This document shows, one piece after another, positions 47,445-58,298 of a DNA stretch of 64,000 bases. The translations under genes and the position numbers were made by a program. This DNA is from Pectobacterium aroidearum. Lineage in GTDB: Bacteria; Pseudomonadota; Gammaproteobacteria; Enterobacterales; Enterobacteriaceae. Where the stretch lies: assembly GCF_041228105.1 (NCBI RefSeq), contig NZ_CP166097.1, forward strand, positions 496,001 through 560,000. Direction: 5' to 3'. Position 1 is the stretch's first letter; each line of letters opens with the position of its first letter. The notes under the pieces are model-generated. The model searched no databases, was not told where the DNA came from, and worked only from the letters and a program-made list of their open reading frames with translations.

Positions 47445-47471
47445 GCCGCCTTCTATAAGGGCGGCTTTTCT
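47445..47471 (+). terminator. efp terminator
   Basis: gccgcc (47445-47450) pairs with ggcggc (47460-47465) and is followed by ttttct, 13 bp after the efp stop. Confidence 0.82.
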
Positions 47472-47612
47472 AATTCATTCTCTCCTCACGTAAGTCTCCT
47501 TCTGTTTTGCTCTTCATCCGAAAAAACCGCCACAAGCATTAAAATTGGCTACGCTTAAAAAGCAGTCCTTTCGTACCGTTGAAATCCTATTCTCATAAAG
47601 AAGGAACCGAGT

Positions 47613-47744
47613 ATGTTGAAGAAAGCTTGTGTTGCCATTTTCTCTCTGGTTATTCTCTCTGCGGTGGTGGGGTGCAATACCACTCGAGGTGTTGGGCAAG
47701 ATGTGGAAGCGGGTGGTAAGGCTATTCAGCGCAGCGCCCAATAG
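47613..47744 (+). CDS. ecnB: Entericidin-like small lipoprotein
   Basis: This 43-residue protein has the entericidin form: a short basic start (MLKKACVAIF), a hydrophobic stretch, lipobox VVGC with Cys21, then NTTRGVGQDVEAGGKAIQ, close to EcnA/EcnB. In E. coli EcnB is a stationary-phase bacteriolytic lipoprotein and EcnA its antidote; only one gene is found here, nearer to EcnB by the NTTRGVG motif. The SD aaggaacc stands upstream. A 9-13 bp hairpin (47772-47803) follows. Confidence 0.88.
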   Translation: MLKKACVAIFSLVILSAVVGCNTTRGVGQDVEAGGKAIQRSAQ

Positions 47745-47847
47745 AAATAAGTCGTAATAACTTTTCCGAGTGGAAGAAAATGCCGTTTATGGTGTTTTCT
47801 TCCCCGCGGCGAGATAATGTGAAAGTGGATCACTCGGAGAAGTAATA

Positions 47848-48201
47848 ATGTCGCCTATTTTCATTACTGTCGGCATGCTGACATTAAGTAATATATTTAT
47901 GACGTTCGCCTGGTACGGGCATTTACGTTATTTCAGCGGCCGTACCTGGATCATTGCCGCGTTGGTCAGCTGGGGGATCGCATTATTTGAATACCTCTTG
48001 CAGGTGCCAGCAAATAGGATTGGTTATCAGGTTGCTTCTGCCGGTCAGTTGAAAATATTGCAGGAAGTGATCAGCCTTTCCGTATTTATCCCTTTCTCCA
48101 TGATTATTTTAAAAGAGCCGTTCCGCACTGATTATATTTGGGCGGGGCTATGCCTGCTGGGCGCGGTTTTCTTTATGTTTCGCGATAAGATTATGGGATA
48201 A
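47848..48201 (+). CDS. DUF486 (DMT-superfamily) membrane protein
   Basis: The 117-residue protein has four hydrophobic segments and matches the DUF486 family, distant members of the drug/metabolite transporter superfamily: LTLSNIFMTFAWYGHL, ALVSWGIALFEYLLQVPANR, QLKILQEVISLSVFIPF and GLCLLGAVFFMFRDKI. Function is unknown. In E. coli the SMR-family gene sugE (gdx) occupies this position between ecnB and blc; this protein is of similar size but a different family. Confidence 0.85.
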   Translation: MSPIFITVGMLTLSNIFMTFAWYGHLRYFSGRTWIIAALVSWGIALFEYLLQVPANRIGYQVASAGQLKILQEVISLSVFIPFSMIILKEPFRTDYIWAGLCLLGAVFFMFRDKIMG

Positions 48202-48242
48202 CGCGCCGCGCTATCCCCTGTGTTGCGACCAATACGATCGGG

Positions 48243-48812
48243 TTACTGATTGACCCAAATGAGCGCCTCTGTTGGGAAACCGTAGCGTTTGGCTGTGGCG
48301 AGCAGTTTGTCGCGTGTCACGGCATCCAGCGTTGGCATGCGTGAGAGAATCCACAGGTAGTCACGGTTCGGCCCGCAAATCAGGGCGTAGCGGTAATCGT
48401 CATCCAGCTCGATAATGTTGTAGCCGCCATAAAACGGCCCGAAGAACGACACTTTTAGCGCGCCTCGCTGAGGCGATCCCGTGAAATAGGCTTTCCCGGT
48501 GCTCTCTTTCCATTCCTGTTTTTCGACGTTAAAGCCACGGTTGATAACCTTGATGCCGCCGTCATCCCGCGGGCTGTAGGTTGCCGTCACGCGTTCCAGA
48601 TTGCGTTCAAAGCGGTGGTCGAGACGAGCTATCTCATACCATGTGCCGAGGTAGCGATTGACGTCAAAATTTTCCACTACGGTGACATTATCGGGCGGCG
48701 TTACGCTACAGGCGACAGAAAAGAGCGCCACCAGCGCGGCAACGCAGGCTTTCCCGCGACGTTTGATTGTTAATAGCAGGTTTTTGAAGAACAGGGCGTT
48801 AAAGGGCATCAT
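48243..48812 (-). CDS. blc: Outer-membrane lipoprotein Blc (lipocalin)
   Basis: Blc is a bacterial lipocalin that binds lysophospholipids at the outer membrane. The 189-residue protein has a long N-terminal signal ending in a lipobox-like SVAC (Cys35), the lipocalin motif FDVNRYLGTWYEIARLDHRF, then SFFGPFYGGYNIIELD and DYLWILSRMPTLD. The start is uncertain: the first ATG of two is given and the signal region is longer than in E. coli. It is convergent with the DUF486 gene and lies downstream of frdD. Confidence 0.9.
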   Translation of the reverse strand: MMPFNALFFKNLLLTIKRRGKACVAALVALFSVACSVTPPDNVTVVENFDVNRYLGTWYEIARLDHRFERNLERVTATYSPRDDGGIKVINRGFNVEKQEWKESTGKAYFTGSPQRGALKVSFFGPFYGGYNIIELDDDYRYALICGPNRDYLWILSRMPTLDAVTRDKLLATAKRYGFPTEALIWVNQ

Positions 48813-48880
48813 ATTGACGTCTCATCGTTTTCATCACTGTTCCAGTGTAGACGATGGGCGTGGTCCGGCGGGAAAAATAA

Positions 48881-48909
48881 ACGGCCTGCGGCGATGTCGT
48901 GCAGGCCGT
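48881..48909 (-). terminator. frdABCD terminator
   Basis: On the minus strand acggcctgc (48909-48901) pairs with gcaggccgt (48889-48881), and the following bases are ttatttttc. It lies 27 bp after the frdD stop and should end the frd transcript before blc. Confidence 0.85.
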
Positions 48910-48936
48910 TGAGTACAACTTTACAGATGTTACATC

Positions 48937-49703
<767 letters not shown>

Positions 49704-49716
49704 CATTGTCCCTCCC

Positions 49717-50454
49717 TTATTGTGGTTTCAGCATGGCGATCATGAAGTCTTTCGCACTTTCGACTTTACCTTGCTGGATCGCAGCGGCAGGGTCGACGTG
49801 CTTCGGACACACTTCTGAGCAGTAGCCCACAAACGTACAGGACCAGACGCCATTATTACCGTTCAACTGCGGCATACGTTCTTTCTTGCCGTGATCGCGG
49901 TTGTCCAGGTTATAACGGTGTGCCAGCGTAATCGCCGCCGGGCCGATGAACTCAGGGTTCAGGCCAAACTGCGGACAGGCCGCGTAGCACAAACCACAGT
50001 TAATACAGCCGGAGAACTGGTGATACTTCGCCATTTGCGCTGGGGTCTGCTTGTTCGGGCCGTCAGCTGGTTTACGATCGTTGCCGATGATATACGGCTT
50101 GATGGCTTCCAGGCTCTCGATGAAGTGGGTCATATCGACCACTAAATCGCGCTCAATGGGGAAATTGCCCAATGCTTCGACCTTCAGACCGTTCGTGTAA
50201 TCACGCAGAAAGGTTTTACAGGCCAATTTAGGGACATTATTCACCATCATGCCGCAGGAGCCACAGATTGCCATGCGGCAGGACCAGCGGTAGGAGAGGT
50301 CCGGTGCCAGGTTATCTTTGATATAACCCAGCGCATCCAGCAGGGAAGTCTGCGTGTTGTACGGGACGTCGAACGCTTCAAAATAGGGTTCGCGATCCTG
50401 TTCAGGGTTATAGCGCATGACTTCCATTTTCAGGGTTTTGATCGTCTCAACCAT
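49717..50454 (-). CDS. frdB: Fumarate reductase iron-sulfur subunit FrdB
   Basis: FrdB carries electrons from menaquinol to FrdA through three clusters. The 245-residue protein has the [2Fe-2S] ligands in [22 protein letters not shown], and [4Fe-4S]/[3Fe-4S] ligands in [16 protein letters not shown] and [16 protein letters not shown]. The start at 50454 ([12 protein letters not shown]) overlaps the frdA stop by eight bases; in-frame codons upstream lie inside frdA and are rejected. Confidence 0.96.
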   Translation of the reverse strand: MVETIKTLKMEVMRYNPEQDREPYFEAFDVPYNTQTSLLDALGYIKDNLAPDLSYRWSCRMAICGSCGMMVNNVPKLACKTFLRDYTNGLKVEALGNFPIERDLVVDMTHFIESLEAIKPYIIGNDRKPADGPNKQTPAQMAKYHQFSGCINCGLCYAACPQFGLNPEFIGPAAITLAHRYNLDNRDHGKKERMPQLNGNNGVWSCTFVGYCSEVCPKHVDPAAAIQQGKVESAKDFMIAMLKPQ

Positions 50455-52243
50455 TCGCCTGCTCCTTCTTGCTGCCTTCCTGTGCATCACCTTCTGCACC
50501 GTATACGCGTTTGGCCGGTGGAAGCTTGGTAATCTTCACATCGCTGTACTCCAGACGAGGTGCGCCTTCCGGGTTATAGAACGCCAGCGTATGCTTCAGG
50601 AAGTTAACGTCATCACGCTCGGTGCAACCCTCATCCAGACGCTGGTGTGCGCCGCGAGACTCTTTACGGTTGATTGCCGAGTGCGCCATACATTCCGCAA
50701 CATCCAGGCTGTGGCCCAGCTCAACGGTGTACAGCAGATCGGTGTTGAACACACTGGAGCGGTCGGTGATTTTCACGCGTTTGAAGCGCTCTTTCAGCTC
50801 CGCAATCTTATCGACGGTTTTCTGCATCAGATCGGTGGTGCGGTAAATACCACAGCCTTCTTCCATCGACATGCCCATTTCGTCGCGAATTTTCGCCCAG
50901 CTTTCGGTGCCTTCCTGATTCATCAGGTCATGCAGGCGCTGTTCGATGTCGCGCGTTTGCGCGTCCAGCGCTGAACCGTTGGCCGGCGCTGCGGCTTGCG
51001 CGCGCTGTACGGCGTGTTCACCCGCAACACGCCCAAAGACCACCAGTTCGGCCAGTGAGTTTGAGCCCAGACGGTTCGCGCCGTGCAAGCCAACAGAGGA
51101 ACATTCACCGACGGCGAAGAGACCCTTGATGCGGGTTTCGCAGTTTTGATCGGTTTCAATGCCGCCCATTGTGTAGTGCGCGGTAGGGCGAATAGGAATC
51201 GGCTCTTTCACCGGATCGACGCCAACATAGGCTTTTGCCAGTTCGCAGATGAACGGCAGACGTTCCAGAAGTTTCTTCTCGCCGAGATGGCGCAGATCGA
51301 GGTAAACCACGTCGCCCAACGGGGTTGAGACGGTGCGGCCTGCACGCCATTCGTGCCAGAACGCCTGCGACACTTTATCGCGCGGCCCCAGCTCCATGTA
51401 TTTGTTTTTCGGCTGACCAAGCGGTGTTTCCGGGCCCATGCCGTAGTCTTGCAGGTAACGGTAACCGTCTTTATTGACCATGATGCCGCCTTCGCCGCGA
51501 CAGCCTTCGGTCATCAGGATACCGGAACCGGGCAGACCGGTCGGGTGATACTGAACGAATTCCATATCACGCAGCGGTACGCCGTGGCGGAACGCCATGC
51601 CCATGCCGTCGCCGGTGACGATGCCGCCGTTGGTGTTGTAACGGTACACGCGACCTGCGCCGCCTGTTGCCAGCACCACGGCATTAGCACGGATCTGAAC
51701 CAGCGACCCTTCCATCATATTGATGGCAACGAGACCGCGGGCCTGACCGTCATCGACCAGAACGTCGAGGACAAAATGCTCGTCAAAACGTTGGATTTGC
51801 GGATATTTAAGGGAGGTTTGGAACAGCGTATGCAGCATGTGGAAGCCGGTTTTATCGGCAGCAAACCAGGTGCGCTCGATCTTCATCCCGCCAAAGCGGC
51901 GAACGTTGACAGAACCATCCGGTTTACGGCTCCAGGGGCAGCCCCACTGTTCCAGTTGAATCATCTCTTCCGGGCAGCGTTTGACGAAGTGCTCAACAAC
52001 GTCCTGTTCACACAGCCAGTCGCCACCAGACACGGTGTCGTTGAAGTGATAATCGAAGCTATCGTGTTCCTGAGTCACTGCTGCTGACCCACCTTCTGCT
52101 GCCACGGTATGGCTACGCATTGGGTAGACTTTTGAGATCAGCGCAATTTTCAGTTGAGGGTTGGCTTCTGCGGCAGCAATTGCCGCTCGTAGGCCAGCAC
52201 CCCCGGCCCCGATAATGGCCAAATCGGCGTTAAAGGTTTGCAA
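50447..52243 (-). CDS. frdA: Fumarate reductase flavoprotein subunit FrdA
   Basis: FrdA holds covalently bound FAD and the fumarate site. The 598-residue protein shows the dinucleotide motif [19 protein letters not shown], the FAD-linking His45 in [16 protein letters not shown], and active-site stretches [19 protein letters not shown] and [13 protein letters not shown]. It heads the frdABCD operon on the minus strand, divergent from epmA as in E. coli. Anaerobic control by FNR is expected from E. coli, but I did not find a good FNR box. Confidence 0.97.
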   Translation of the reverse strand: MQTFNADLAIIGAGGAGLRAAIAAAEANPQLKIALISKVYPMRSHTVAAEGGSAAVTQEHDSFDYHFNDTVSGGDWLCEQDVVEHFVKRCPEEMIQLEQWGCPWSRKPDGSVNVRRFGGMKIERTWFAADKTGFHMLHTLFQTSLKYPQIQRFDEHFVLDVLVDDGQARGLVAINMMEGSLVQIRANAVVLATGGAGRVYRYNTNGGIVTGDGMGMAFRHGVPLRDMEFVQYHPTGLPGSGILMTEGCRGEGGIMVNKDGYRYLQDYGMGPETPLGQPKNKYMELGPRDKVSQAFWHEWRAGRTVSTPLGDVVYLDLRHLGEKKLLERLPFICELAKAYVGVDPVKEPIPIRPTAHYTMGGIETDQNCETRIKGLFAVGECSSVGLHGANRLGSNSLAELVVFGRVAGEHAVQRAQAAAPANGSALDAQTRDIEQRLHDLMNQEGTESWAKIRDEMGMSMEEGCGIYRTTDLMQKTVDKIAELKERFKRVKITDRSSVFNTDLLYTVELGHSLDVAECMAHSAINRKESRGAHQRLDEGCTERDDVNFLKHTLAFYNPEGAPRLEYSDVKITKLPPAKRVYGAEGDAQEGSKKEQANG

Positions 52244-52374
52244 TGCATTCCTCCAGTTACTTAAGTTAATTAAGTTAAAATAAAAAAATAATATCTATTC
52301 ATTTCTGTCTTTATATCCGAGCTTAATATCAAACCCGCTGAAAATTATGTGATAGAGGTATAAAGAATAGATAA

Positions 52375-52417
52375 ACCTATAATTTTTGTGTGGGAATAAT
52401 TATACCGAATTATAGGT
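52375..52417. repeat. Inverted repeat in the frdA-epmA intergenic region
   Basis: acctataatt (52375-52384) and aattataggt (52408-52417) form perfect 10-bp arms separated by 23 bases. They lie about 130-175 bp upstream of frdA in an AT-rich, gene-free region (52244-52717). The region must hold the divergent frd and epmA promoters, but no confident hexamers or FNR/NarL sites were picked out. Role unknown. Confidence 0.5.
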
Positions 52418-52717
52418 AGATGAAATTTGATGTGATCCCGCATTTTGTCGTTTTTTCAGCGAGTCTCGTATTTATTGATAAAAACGTGATCGAAAGGCTT
52501 ATTTAGGGGGAAATAATGCTTTTATTTCTTTAATAACCCTTTTGAGGGGGATATAAGAAAATGATCCACTGGATATAATTTATGGCTGCTATCCTGACCG
52601 CTCCCTATCTAAAGGTAGAGCATAGATTGCTGAAAAGCGCGTCTGGCCTTTTTTCCGCTGGAAATTTGGGCTGATGCGGGTAGACTGCACCCCCTGTTTG
52701 ACTTTGGAGTAAGAACC

Positions 52718-53695
52718 ATGAGCGAGACGACAAGTTGGCAACCTAGTGCTTCTGTCGCTAATTTGTTGAAACGAGCGTCGATCATTGCTGCTATTCGACG
52801 TTTCTTCACCGATCGTGGTGTACTGGAGGTCGAAACGCCTGCGATGAGTCAGGCTACGGTAACGGATATTTTCTTATACCCGTTCCAGACCCGTTTCGTT
52901 GGCCCCGGTGCTGCGGATGGTATGACGATGTACTTGATGACCAGCCCGGAATACCACATGAAACGTCTGCTGGCGGCTGGCAGCGGACCGATTTTTCAGC
53001 TGTGCCGCAGTTTCCGCAATGAAGAATCAGGCCGGCACCACAACCCTGAATTCACCATGCTGGAATGGTATCGCCCTCACTATGATATGTACCGCCTGAT
53101 GAATGAGGTCGATGACCTGTTGCAGCAGGTACTGGATTGTGAAAGCGCAGAGATGCTCTCTTATCAGCAGGCGTTTCTACGCCATCTGGAGCTCGATCCT
53201 CTGTCCGTCGACAAAGCGCAACTGCGCGAAGCGGCAGAAAAACTCGGATTGGGCGATATCGCCTGCCGCGAAGACGATCGCGATTCGCTGGTTCAGATGC
53301 TCTTTACCTTTGGCGTGGAGCCGCACATCGGGCGCGACAAGCCAGCGTTTGTCTACCATTTCCCCGCCACGCAGGCCTCGCTGGCGGAGATCAGTTCGGA
53401 AGATCATCGCGTCGCCGAGCGCTTTGAAGTCTATTTCAAGGGGATCGAACTGGCGAATGGCTTCCGTGAATTGACCGATGCCGATGAGCAGCGTCAACGT
53501 TTCGAGCAGGATAACCGTAAGCGCGCCGCGCGTGATTTGCCACAGCAGCCGATTGATGAAAATCTGCTGGCAGCGCTGAAACACGGCTTGCCGGAGTGTG
53601 CTGGTGTAGCGTTAGGTGTGGATCGTTTGATCATGCTGGCGCTGAACGCCGAAAAGCTAAGTGACGTGATTGCGTTCTCGGTAGAGCGCGCGTAA
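52718..53695 (+). CDS. epmA: EF-P lysyltransferase EpmA
   Basis: EpmA (PoxA/YjeA/GenX) is a truncated class-II lysyl-tRNA synthetase homologue that attaches (R)-beta-lysine to Lys34 of EF-P. The 325-residue protein has class-II motif 2 ([20 protein letters not shown]), the substrate region [20 protein letters not shown] and motif 3 ([15 protein letters not shown]), and lacks the anticodon-binding domain, as usual. It starts behind tttggagt and is followed by mscM on the opposite strand. Confidence 0.96.
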   Translation: MSETTSWQPSASVANLLKRASIIAAIRRFFTDRGVLEVETPAMSQATVTDIFLYPFQTRFVGPGAADGMTMYLMTSPEYHMKRLLAAGSGPIFQLCRSFRNEESGRHHNPEFTMLEWYRPHYDMYRLMNEVDDLLQQVLDCESAEMLSYQQAFLRHLELDPLSVDKAQLREAAEKLGLGDIACREDDRDSLVQMLFTFGVEPHIGRDKPAFVYHFPATQASLAEISSEDHRVAERFEVYFKGIELANGFRELTDADEQRQRFEQDNRKRAARDLPQQPIDENLLAALKHGLPECAGVALGVDRLIMLALNAEKLSDVIAFSVERA

Positions 53696-53708
53696 CAAGC
53701 CTCATGAA

Positions 53709-53739
53709 GGGCGGTGCCACCTCTGGCCGCCGCCCATTT
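53709..53739. terminator. Hairpin between epmA and mscM
   Basis: gggcgg (53709-53714) pairs with ccgccc (53730-53735), followed by attttcccc, in the short gap between the convergent genes. The T-run is modest. Confidence 0.6.
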
Positions 53740-53746
53740 TCCCCTC

Positions 53747-56700
53747 TTATAAACTGCCCGGTGTCCGCTGCCGTGGCGTCAGCGTTCTTCCACTGCGCGA
53801 CAGATTGTCCATTCTTACCTGGAACGGTGGGAAAGGAAGATCCAGATTGTGTTTGCGGTAGTTTTCCAGAATCAGCTGATGCAGTTCATGGCGCAGCGGC
53901 ATACGGTGCCCCATTTCAGCGGCGAACACGCGCAGTTCGAAAATCTGAATCCCCTGTTGCAGGTCAACCAGAAAGGCTTCAGGCTCTGGCGTATCCAGAA
54001 TCAGCGAACAACGCTTCACCGCATCCATCAGCAGTTCTGTGACTTCCTGGCTGTTCGCGTCCGCCGGAGCGGGCACCGTCAGCACAACACGTGTGACGGA
54101 ATCCGACAGTGACCAGTTGATAAACTGCTCGGTAATAAATGCCTTGTTTGGCACGATGATCTCTTTGCGGTCCCAGTCGGAAATGGTGGTGGCGCGGGTA
54201 TTAATGCGCATGACGCTACCCGTGAGATCGCGGATCGTAACGGTATCGCCGATACGGATCGGTTTCTCAAATAGGATGATCAGGCCAGAGATAAAGTTGG
54301 CGAAGATCTCCTGCAAGCCGAATCCGAGTCCCACACCCAGTGCGGCTACTAGCCATTGCAGCTTCGACCATTCAATCCCGATCAGCGAGAACCCCATCAG
54401 ACAGCCGATCAGCATCAGAATATATTTGCTGATGGTGGTAATGGCGTAGCCGCTACCCGGCGACAGATCGAGATGCTGTAGGATCGCCAGTTCCAGCAGG
54501 GCGGGCAGGTTACGCACTAGCTGCGCGGTGATAATGAAGATCAGAATGGCGATTAGCACCGATCCCAGCGTAATCGCCTGTACGCTCTCCACACCTTTGA
54601 CCGTGCTGGAAACATCCCACAGGCTGATATTTTCCAGGAATGCGAAGGCGGAGTGAATTTCCGACCACAGCGCGATAACGGAAACCAGTGCAATCAGCGT
54701 CAGAATGGAGCGCACCAGCTGCAGCGATTTGGCGCTGATGGCGTCCAGATCGACGACGGGTTCTTCCACCGCTTCCGAACTGCTTTCATGGGACGACGCA
54801 GACGGTGTGTCTTCTTCACCTTTGGCACGCTGCGCCAGAATTTCCGAACGTCGCTGTTTGGCGCGGTCGAAGGCGATGCGGCGTCGCTGAATCAGCATCC
54901 AGCGGCGAATAATATGGTAAACCACCAGCAGGAAGAACCAGATAGAGACGGAGGTTTCCAGACGAGCCAGCAGCGCCTGTGCGGTCGCCAGATAGCCGAT
55001 GCAGGAGGCCAGCGCGGCAACGAGCGGCATGGCGATCAGGATATTCCACATCGCACGGTTAACGGAGTTTTCCCCTGAGCCTTCTTTATCCAGATACAGC
55101 GGGATACCGGCGCGTTTTAACCCGGTAGTGACCAGACTCAACGCCATACAGAGAAGGATGAAACAGAGCCGCCCCAGCGTGCTGGAAAACTCGCGATCGT
55201 TGAGCTTATCGAACGTAATCAGCGCCATAATCAGCGGCACGATAAAGGCGATGGAAAGGCGATAATAGCGCATCGCTCTGGCAACGCGCTCCGGCGACCA
55301 GCGGAAGTGGACAATGAACAATCCCTGCGGGTGCGCGAATGAGGCGCTGATCATCACCAGCCACATCAACGGCACAGTGGCGGTCACGCTGTCGCCGATG
55401 GCGACGGCAATCGGATAAGGCCAGGCGTTTTGCAGCCCGTAGCCCAGCGCTGCCCAGAGTACCGGCAGCGGCAGAGCGGTAAGGATGGACCAGAACACGG
55501 TACGCAGCGTCAGCATAAAGTGATCGAGCGTAACCTTGCCGACGCGGCTGCTGGCGCGCTCCATAAACGCATGATAGTGACGACGGGAGCTGATGCTGAA
55601 GCCTACCAACAGCAGCGCGCCCAACAGCGGCAGCACGGTTTCCTGGCTAGTCACCATCATGACCAGCGCGCTACCCAACTGCGTCAGCGTATCCAGTGAC
55701 AGCAGACGCGTCAGATCTTGCACCAGTTTGAGCGGATAGGCGAACGTCACAGGATCGACATCCGCAACCCAGAACAGATCGCGGTGGGCCGCTTCGCGTG
55801 TTTCGGTCAATGCATCCGCTAATTGGTTATTGGCGACTTTGAGTTTGGTCAGTTCGAGTATCTGTGAGTCACAGCCGGAGATCAGCGAGGTTAGCAGGTC
55901 ACGCTGAGTACGCATCTGATCGGTCAGAATACGCTGCTGCGCACTGGTCAACGGATCGCCGTTATCCTGTTTGGCATTATCAAGATCCTGCGGCTTGTTG
56001 ATCAGGTCTTCAAAGTGCAGCCGCTGTACGCGCAGCTGCGCCATGTCGCTATCCAGCAGCTGAGGCTTGGGCATTTCCGGCAGGCGCGCTATCTGCGCCC
56101 GTAGTGTTTCTCCCAATATCGGTGAGACGCCGAGCCACTGTGCCTGTTCGCGGATAGTGCTCAGCGCCTGACGAACCTGAATGGTGTGCGTGGCAGCCTG
56201 ACGCTGTTGAGAGGCGATAAGGTCCATCCGCTGCGCCTGTTGGTTCAGCGCGACGGAGAGCTCGCGGTTAACCTGTAGCTGCTTGCTGATGACGCTGGGT
56301 AAGTCGCCACTTTGTTCAGCGAGAAGTTCTGTGCGTTCTAATGCCTGCTCAGCCTCGCGCTGGCGCAGGTTATTGAGCCGGCTGCGTAAATCCTGTTGCA
56401 GCAGATCCAGCCTGTCGTGACGCTTCTTATACAGCTCGACGCGTAGCCGGGACAGCTCCTGACGATTGCTGGCGGAAAGCTGCGCCAGTTCCAGTTCGTC
56501 CACCCGGCTTTTGCGCAGTGCGGATTCGGCCTGAAGCGCGACGAGCTGTGCTTGCCCCAGCGGCGTGGCGGGCGTACCGAGAGACTGAATACGTCGCTCG
56601 GCCTCGCTTTGCATGCGGCTGGCTTCCGTTTGCTGCTGCGGAAGCTGGCTCAGTGAATCGCCGATCTCACGCAGCCGATCTTGTTCCTGCTGGAGTTGGC

Positions 56701-57070
56701 GCGCCTGTTCCAGCAATTGGCTGCTCGTTTGCAGCAACTGTTGTTCGAGATCGTTACTGGAGAGACTTTCTGAAATGGACGAAGGTTTGCCGTCTTCGGC
56801 ATTAAGCTGTCGCCGCAGCTCCTGAACCAGTTTGGGGAAGTCATCAATAACGCGTTGATACTGTGTGGCGCGCTCCAGTGACTCTTTGCGATCCTGTAGG
56901 GTGTTCAGTGCAGCCTGATATTCCTCAATGATCTTTGCCTGATCGGCTGCACCTTTGTTCGCCTCCGCCTGCTGTAGCTGCTGGCGTAACTGCGCCTCAT
57001 TGGGCGCAGTGGCAGCCAACGTGGCAGTTGATAATAAACATCCCAGAAGAAAAGTCAGAATCAGACGCAC
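53747..57070 (-). CDS. mscM: Miniconductance mechanosensitive channel MscM
   Basis: MscM (YjeP) is a large MscS-family channel of the inner membrane, 1107 residues, as in E. coli. It has a signal peptide (ending TLAA near residue 20), a long periplasmic coiled-coil region (about 25-470, rich in Gln/Leu/Arg heptads), a central set of membrane helices (about 480-850) and a C-terminal MscS domain with the pore helix and beta domain (LQWLVAALGVGLGFGLQEIF, RIGDTVTIRDLTGSVMRINT). It lies 55 bp downstream of psd, as in E. coli. Confidence 0.95.
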   Translation of the reverse strand: MRLILTFLLGCLLSTATLAATAPNEAQLRQQLQQAEANKGAADQAKIIEEYQAALNTLQDRKESLERATQYQRVIDDFPKLVQELRRQLNAEDGKPSSISESLSSNDLEQQLLQTSSQLLEQARQLQQEQDRLREIGDSLSQLPQQQTEASRMQSEAERRIQSLGTPATPLGQAQLVALQAESALRKSRVDELELAQLSASNRQELSRLRVELYKKRHDRLDLLQQDLRSRLNNLRQREAEQALERTELLAEQSGDLPSVISKQLQVNRELSVALNQQAQRMDLIASQQRQAATHTIQVRQALSTIREQAQWLGVSPILGETLRAQIARLPEMPKPQLLDSDMAQLRVQRLHFEDLINKPQDLDNAKQDNGDPLTSAQQRILTDQMRTQRDLLTSLISGCDSQILELTKLKVANNQLADALTETREAAHRDLFWVADVDPVTFAYPLKLVQDLTRLLSLDTLTQLGSALVMMVTSQETVLPLLGALLLVGFSISSRRHYHAFMERASSRVGKVTLDHFMLTLRTVFWSILTALPLPVLWAALGYGLQNAWPYPIAVAIGDSVTATVPLMWLVMISASFAHPQGLFIVHFRWSPERVARAMRYYRLSIAFIVPLIMALITFDKLNDREFSSTLGRLCFILLCMALSLVTTGLKRAGIPLYLDKEGSGENSVNRAMWNILIAMPLVAALASCIGYLATAQALLARLETSVSIWFFLLVVYHIIRRWMLIQRRRIAFDRAKQRRSEILAQRAKGEEDTPSASSHESSSEAVEEPVVDLDAISAKSLQLVRSILTLIALVSVIALWSEIHSAFAFLENISLWDVSSTVKGVESVQAITLGSVLIAILIFIITAQLVRNLPALLELAILQHLDLSPGSGYAITTISKYILMLIGCLMGFSLIGIEWSKLQWLVAALGVGLGFGLQEIFANFISGLIILFEKPIRIGDTVTIRDLTGSVMRINTRATTISDWDRKEIIVPNKAFITEQFINWSLSDSVTRVVLTVPAPADANSQEVTELLMDAVKRCSLILDTPEPEAFLVDLQQGIQIFELRVFAAEMGHRMPLRHELHQLILENYRKHNLDLPFPPFQVRMDNLSRSGRTLTPRQRTPGSL

Positions 57071-57125
57071 GTTAGCTACCTTATTACAAACAACACTTTT
57101 ACAAGCGACTAAAGTCGGACGCTAT

Positions 57126-58154
57126 TTACGGCGCGTCGGGTTTGTGACCCGTCTGGCCAGTTGCGTCAGACGCAGTATTTTGTTCCTCAATCTGAACAGG
57201 TTCAGACGCTGCTGCGACAGGCGACGGTGTGGCGTCGTTGGCTGCCAGCTCGGTTCCTTCCGGGAAGACGACAGGCGTTGGATCATCCTGACGAACTTCG
57301 GCAAACGGTTCACCCATACGGGTCACACTCATGTTATTTAGGTGGGCGGCAAACTGGAGATTATTGCCTGCGGCAAACAGGTTAATCACGGTTGAGCCCA
57401 GCTTGAAGCGACCCATTTCCTCGCCTTTCGCCAGCACGACCGCACCTTCTTCACCCGCCTGCGGGTAAGTCCAGCGCTTGATGATGCCTTCACGCGGTGG
57501 CGTCACCACGCCTGACCACACGGTTTCGATGCTACCGACAATGGTTGCACCGACCAGAATTTGTGCCAATGGGCCGAATTCCGTATCAAACAGACAAATG
57601 ACGCGTTCGTTACGCGCAAACAGATTCGGCACGTTATCGGCCGTCAGCAGATTGACGGAGAACAGGTCGCCTGGCACGTAAATCATCTCGCGCAGCACGC
57701 CGTCGCACGGCATGTGGAGACGGTGATAATCGCGCGGTGAAAGATAAATGGTGGCAAACAGGCCGTCGCGGAACAGATCGGCCATCATATAGTTGCCGGC
57801 CAGCAGCGCTTCCAGCGTGTAGTCGTGCTGCTTCGCCTGAATCAGCTTGCCATCGGTAATGGGACCAAATTGCGACAGCACGCCGTCAGCAGGTTGCACC
57901 AGACGGTGCGCATGAGGATCGACAGGCCGAACGCCTGGGCGCAGAGGGCGAACGAAAAATTCGTTAAACGTGCGATAGGATGCGGTATCCGACTGCTGCG
58001 CTTCCTGCATGTTGACGTTGTATTGGCGGACAAACAGATCGATCACCAGCTTGGTGAGTTTTCCCGCACGCTTATTTGCTCCCCAGCCCGCTAAGCGGGT
58101 CAGCCAGATCTTGGGAAGCCAATACTGTAGTTTGATTTTGATATTATCCAGCAC
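57126..58154 (-). CDS. psd: Phosphatidylserine decarboxylase proenzyme
   Basis: Psd makes phosphatidylethanolamine from phosphatidylserine at the inner membrane. It is made as a proenzyme that cleaves itself within the LGST motif (residues 252-255; Ser254 becomes the pyruvoyl group), visible in [17 protein letters not shown]. Other family parts are [15 protein letters not shown] and [16 protein letters not shown]. At 342 residues it is about 20 longer than E. coli, the excess being a low-complexity C-terminal tail. It is followed by mscM. Confidence 0.96.
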   Translation of the reverse strand: MLDNIKIKLQYWLPKIWLTRLAGWGANKRAGKLTKLVIDLFVRQYNVNMQEAQQSDTASYRTFNEFFVRPLRPGVRPVDPHAHRLVQPADGVLSQFGPITDGKLIQAKQHDYTLEALLAGNYMMADLFRDGLFATIYLSPRDYHRLHMPCDGVLREMIYVPGDLFSVNLLTADNVPNLFARNERVICLFDTEFGPLAQILVGATIVGSIETVWSGVVTPPREGIIKRWTYPQAGEEGAVVLAKGEEMGRFKLGSTVINLFAAGNNLQFAAHLNNMSVTRMGEPFAEVRQDDPTPVVFPEGTELAANDATPSPVAAASEPVQIEEQNTASDATGQTGHKPDAP

Positions 58155-58298
58155 TGTGAGCCTCTTGGATTAATAGTGCGCCATAAAACAAACAGTCTGG
58201 GAAACACGCCTGACGTTGCCAGCGGTAGCCCAGAAAGAGAGTCAGCGGATTCGTTAACTCTCAAAGGGGGCGCATTGTAACGATGGTCATGATAAATG

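Noticed and set aside
52244..52717. FNR or CRP boxes upstream of frdA
   Set aside because: Only half-sites (ttgat at two places, tgtga at two places) were found; the second halves do not match.
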